From Stenotrophomonas rhizophila (lineage in GTDB: Bacteria; Pseudomonadota; Gammaproteobacteria; Xanthomonadales; Xanthomonadaceae), in contig NZ_RCDC01000004.1 of assembly GCF_003651185.1 (NCBI RefSeq), forward strand, positions 411,053 through 475,052: a stretch of 64,000 nt of DNA, written 5' to 3'. Below are positions 62,163-64,000 of this stretch, one piece after another (the first letter of the stretch is position 1; the number at the start of each line of letters is the position of its first letter). The notes under the pieces were generated by a model. It was not told the DNA's origin, made no database searches, and saw only the letters and a program-made list of their open reading frames with translations. Position numbers and translations under genes: made by a program.

Positions 62163-64000
62163 CAGTTGGGCGCCCCTAGGTTGACCGCGCCGCCCGGGGC
62201 CGGAGCCACCACATCGCGGGCGTTTGCTTCATCACCTTCCGCGGGCGCACGGGCGGGTACCGCCATCTCCGGCGAGCGGAGATTGAGCATGCGGCCCAGG
62301 TAGCGCACCGCGCTTTCGCCCAGGTAGGCCGGCCCGGCCTCGAGGTGGTCGCGGTTGTAGTTCGGGCTGCTCACCCCGACCCCATCGTTGAACCGCAGCA
62401 CATAGGCGTCGGTATCCAGCAGGCGGCCATCGGTCGCCAGGTGGAAGCGGCGGTTCAACTGCAGCAGCTGCGCGTCCGCCGGGCGCAGCGCCGGGCTGGT
62501 GTTGTCCATCAGCACGTGCAGCGCCGGGGTGGTCAGGGTCATGGTGCGTTCCACATGGCCATCGGCGATGGCGACCTTCGCAGAGGAGGACGTCAGCTCT
62601 GCCTCCATTGCCCGCAGCGCATCGATCAGCCAGGCATCACGCGGCTGCACGTCCACCACGATCCGGCGGGCGACACCGTTGCGGTAGCCGGTCAGCGTGG
62701 TCGTCAGCAGGCCTGGGCCAGCATCGGACTGACTTACCTGCGCCTGCAGCTCATCGGCGGCCAGGTTCAGACGGGTATCGACCATCGCCTGTGCCAACGA
62801 CAAGGTGTCACGTGCGGCCAGCTGTGCAGACGCCGCCTGCAACTGCCCACCGGCCAGCGAACCTGCCTGGGCGTCCATGTAGGCCGTGGTGCCTGCGCTG
62901 GCCCGCTCGAAGCCGATGCTGCCACCCGCAATGATCGACTGTGCGCCACCGCTGCGACCGTCACCGAAATGGATATCCCGACCCGCCTGCAGCGCTGCAT
63001 CGCCGCCGGCCTGGTACACACCCCATTGCTGGGTGCCGCCGCTGGTGGCCACCAGGTCGCTGCCGGCGCTGGCCGCTTCGATCCGGATATCGCCCGCAGC
63101 CTGCACCTGCAGTGCCCTTCCCGCGTCCACCTGCCGGCCCAGGACATCCGAGCCGCGCGATGCCAGCGCGATGCCGCCGGCCGCCTGCAGGGCGTCGAAC
63201 CGCAGCGCCTCGCTGGACGACAGCCCCAGATTGCAGCCCACGTTGAGCGTGCCGATGACCAGTGCGACACCGGCATCGCCGCGGAAGTTGCAACCCACAC
63301 TTACCTCATCGGCGGAAAGGTTGGTGCCTGCGAGCCAGTCACCATCCACACCGATCACGGCCGTGCCCACATCGATGGACTGGCCGGCGCGCAGCGTCAT
63401 CGAGCCGTCGACCGCCGCGCTGCCGAGGGTGATGGCGCCGTCAGCATTCGCCACCAGATCGCCGCGGCCATCGAAACGCTGGACGTGGGTGTCGCCACCG
63501 CTGCCCACCTGGGCATTGCCGCCGATGCGTGCGTTACCGACATCGACGTGACCCGCAGCGTTGATCACCAGTGACTGCGCGACCGTTGCATTGCCAAGCT
63601 GCACATCCGTGCCGCCATCCACACTTGCCTGCCCCCCCACGGCGGCATCGTCGATGGCCAGCAGACCTCCAGCGTTCGCAGCGAGGTCGCCGTTGCTGGT
63701 CAGCTGCTGGATCTGCAGCGCACCGGCCGCCTCCAGCTGCATCGCCGCACCGGAAGACAGTGTCTGCGCCACCAGCGTGGCACCAGTGGTTCCGTTCAGC
63801 GCCCCCTGCGCCTGCAGCGTGCCAATGCCCAGCGCCCCGCCACTGCGAAGCTGCGCACCGCCGCCGACGGTGGCGGTACGCATGTCCAGCCTGCCAGCCG
63901 CAGCAACGTTCAGCGACTGCCCGATCACCGCCTGGGCCAGGCGTACATCCGCGTCGCCTTCAAGGCGCGCATCGCCATCGGCCACCAGATCGCCGATGGC
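62162..64000 (-). CDS. C-terminal part of a TpsA exoprotein (filamentous haemagglutinin-like)
   Basis: 613 codons, open to the window edge; the N-terminal secretion (TPS) domain is outside. The visible part consists of about 20-residue beta-helix repeats rich in Gly, Ala, Asp and Val (AQLRSGGALGIGTLQAQGAL, ANAGGLLAIDDAAVGGQASV), as in FHA-type proteins, followed by about 170 non-repetitive residues ending NLGAPN. That tail is not a CdiA-type toxin: no VENN motif or toxin/immunity arrangement is seen, and the next gene is tpsB. Likely an adhesin or secreted structural protein. Confidence 0.85.
   Translation of the reverse strand, partial: AIGDLVADGDARLEGDADVRLAQAVIGQSLNVAAAGRLDMRTATVGGGAQLRSGGALGIGTLQAQGALNGTTGATLVAQTLSSGAAMQLEAAGALQIQQLTSNGDLAANAGGLLAIDDAAVGGQASVDGGTDVQLGNATVAQSLVINAAGHVDVGNARIGGNAQVGSGGDTHVQRFDGRGDLVANADGAITLGSAAVDGSMTLRAGQSIDVGTAVIGVDGDWLAGTNLSADEVSVGCNFRGDAGVALVIGTLNVGCNLGLSSSEALRFDALQAAGGIALASRGSDVLGRQVDAGRALQVQAAGDIRIEAASAGSDLVATSGGTQQWGVYQAGGDAALQAGRDIHFGDGRSGGAQSIIAGGSIGFERASAGTTAYMDAQAGSLAGGQLQAASAQLAARDTLSLAQAMVDTRLNLAADELQAQVSQSDAGPGLLTTTLTGYRNGVARRIVVDVQPRDAWLIDALRAMEAELTSSSAKVAIADGHVERTMTLTTPALHVLMDNTSPALRPADAQLLQLNRRFHLATDGRLLDTDAYVLRFNDGVGVSSPNYNRDHLEAGPAYLGESAVRYLGRMLNLRSPEMAVPARAPAEGDEANARDVVAPAPGGAVNLGAPN

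Noticed and set aside
62162..64000. Contact-dependent inhibition (CdiA) toxin
   Set aside because: No VENN-type pretoxin motif and no immunity gene; the tpsB gene follows directly.

Overview
The window looks like chromosomal DNA of a Stenotrophomonas-type gammaproteobacterium (Xanthomonadaceae). The DNA is GC-rich. Two copies of a GTAG-type REP hairpin (SMAG-like, typical of Stenotrophomonas) sit between nrdA and nrdB. The mix of malonate decarboxylase, enterobactin-type synthesis, cable-type (alpha) fimbriae and large adhesins also fits. No rRNA, tRNA, CRISPR array, insertion sequence or prophage was recognised.

Layout. 1-5.5 kb: a secreted-protein start cut by the window edge, an MHS-family transporter, a thioredoxin-like protein, a host-attachment-family protein, a second MFS transporter and an exported ChaN/TraB-like protein. 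5.5-9.9 kb: four tightly packed genes (DUF3348, DUF802, OmpA/MotB-like, DUF2894). The middle two look like a MotA/MotB or ZorA/ZorB ion-driven motor with a long coiled tail; this is the best candidate for an undescribed system. A truncated antitoxin gene follows. 10.3-18.5 kb: a complete malonate decarboxylase operon (mdcACDEGBH), a MatC-like transporter and a GntR regulator.

18.9-44.7 kb is a surface-adhesion region. A type 1-like chaperone-usher locus (usher, six tandem paralogous pilins, a divergent subunit, a classical pilin, chaperone, two-domain tip subunit) is followed by a RcsB-like response regulator and a divergent EvgS/BvgS-like phosphorelay kinase. Next comes decayed debris of a duplicated adhesin unit, then a membrane-anchored protein and a 1.8-kresidue YadA-type trimeric autotransporter. 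A CS1/cable-type alpha-fimbrial operon with its own RcsB-like regulator closes the region. Both fimbrial promoter regions share a 19-bp motif (16/19 identical).

45-54.6 kb: a minus-strand operon for a catecholate siderophore from 2,3-dihydroxybenzoate and serine (MFS exporter, entC, entE, entB isochorismatase, a separate aryl carrier protein, entF, entA). Diverging from it are nrdA, nrdB, a flavodoxin and a thioredoxin behind a promoter flanked by two NrdR-box-like sites. 59.4-60.1 kb is an AT-richer patch with a small exported Cys-rich protein and a gene remnant. 60.1-64 kb holds a DUF3817 gene with an upstream Fur-box-like site and a two-partner secretion pair (TpsB complete, TpsA cut by the window edge).

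Functional links: the phosphorelay kinase and the two RcsB-like regulators probably co-ordinate the two pili. Malonate uptake and decarboxylation form one self-contained unit with its own cofactor synthesis. The ribonucleotide reductase genes carry candidate electron donors in the same operon.
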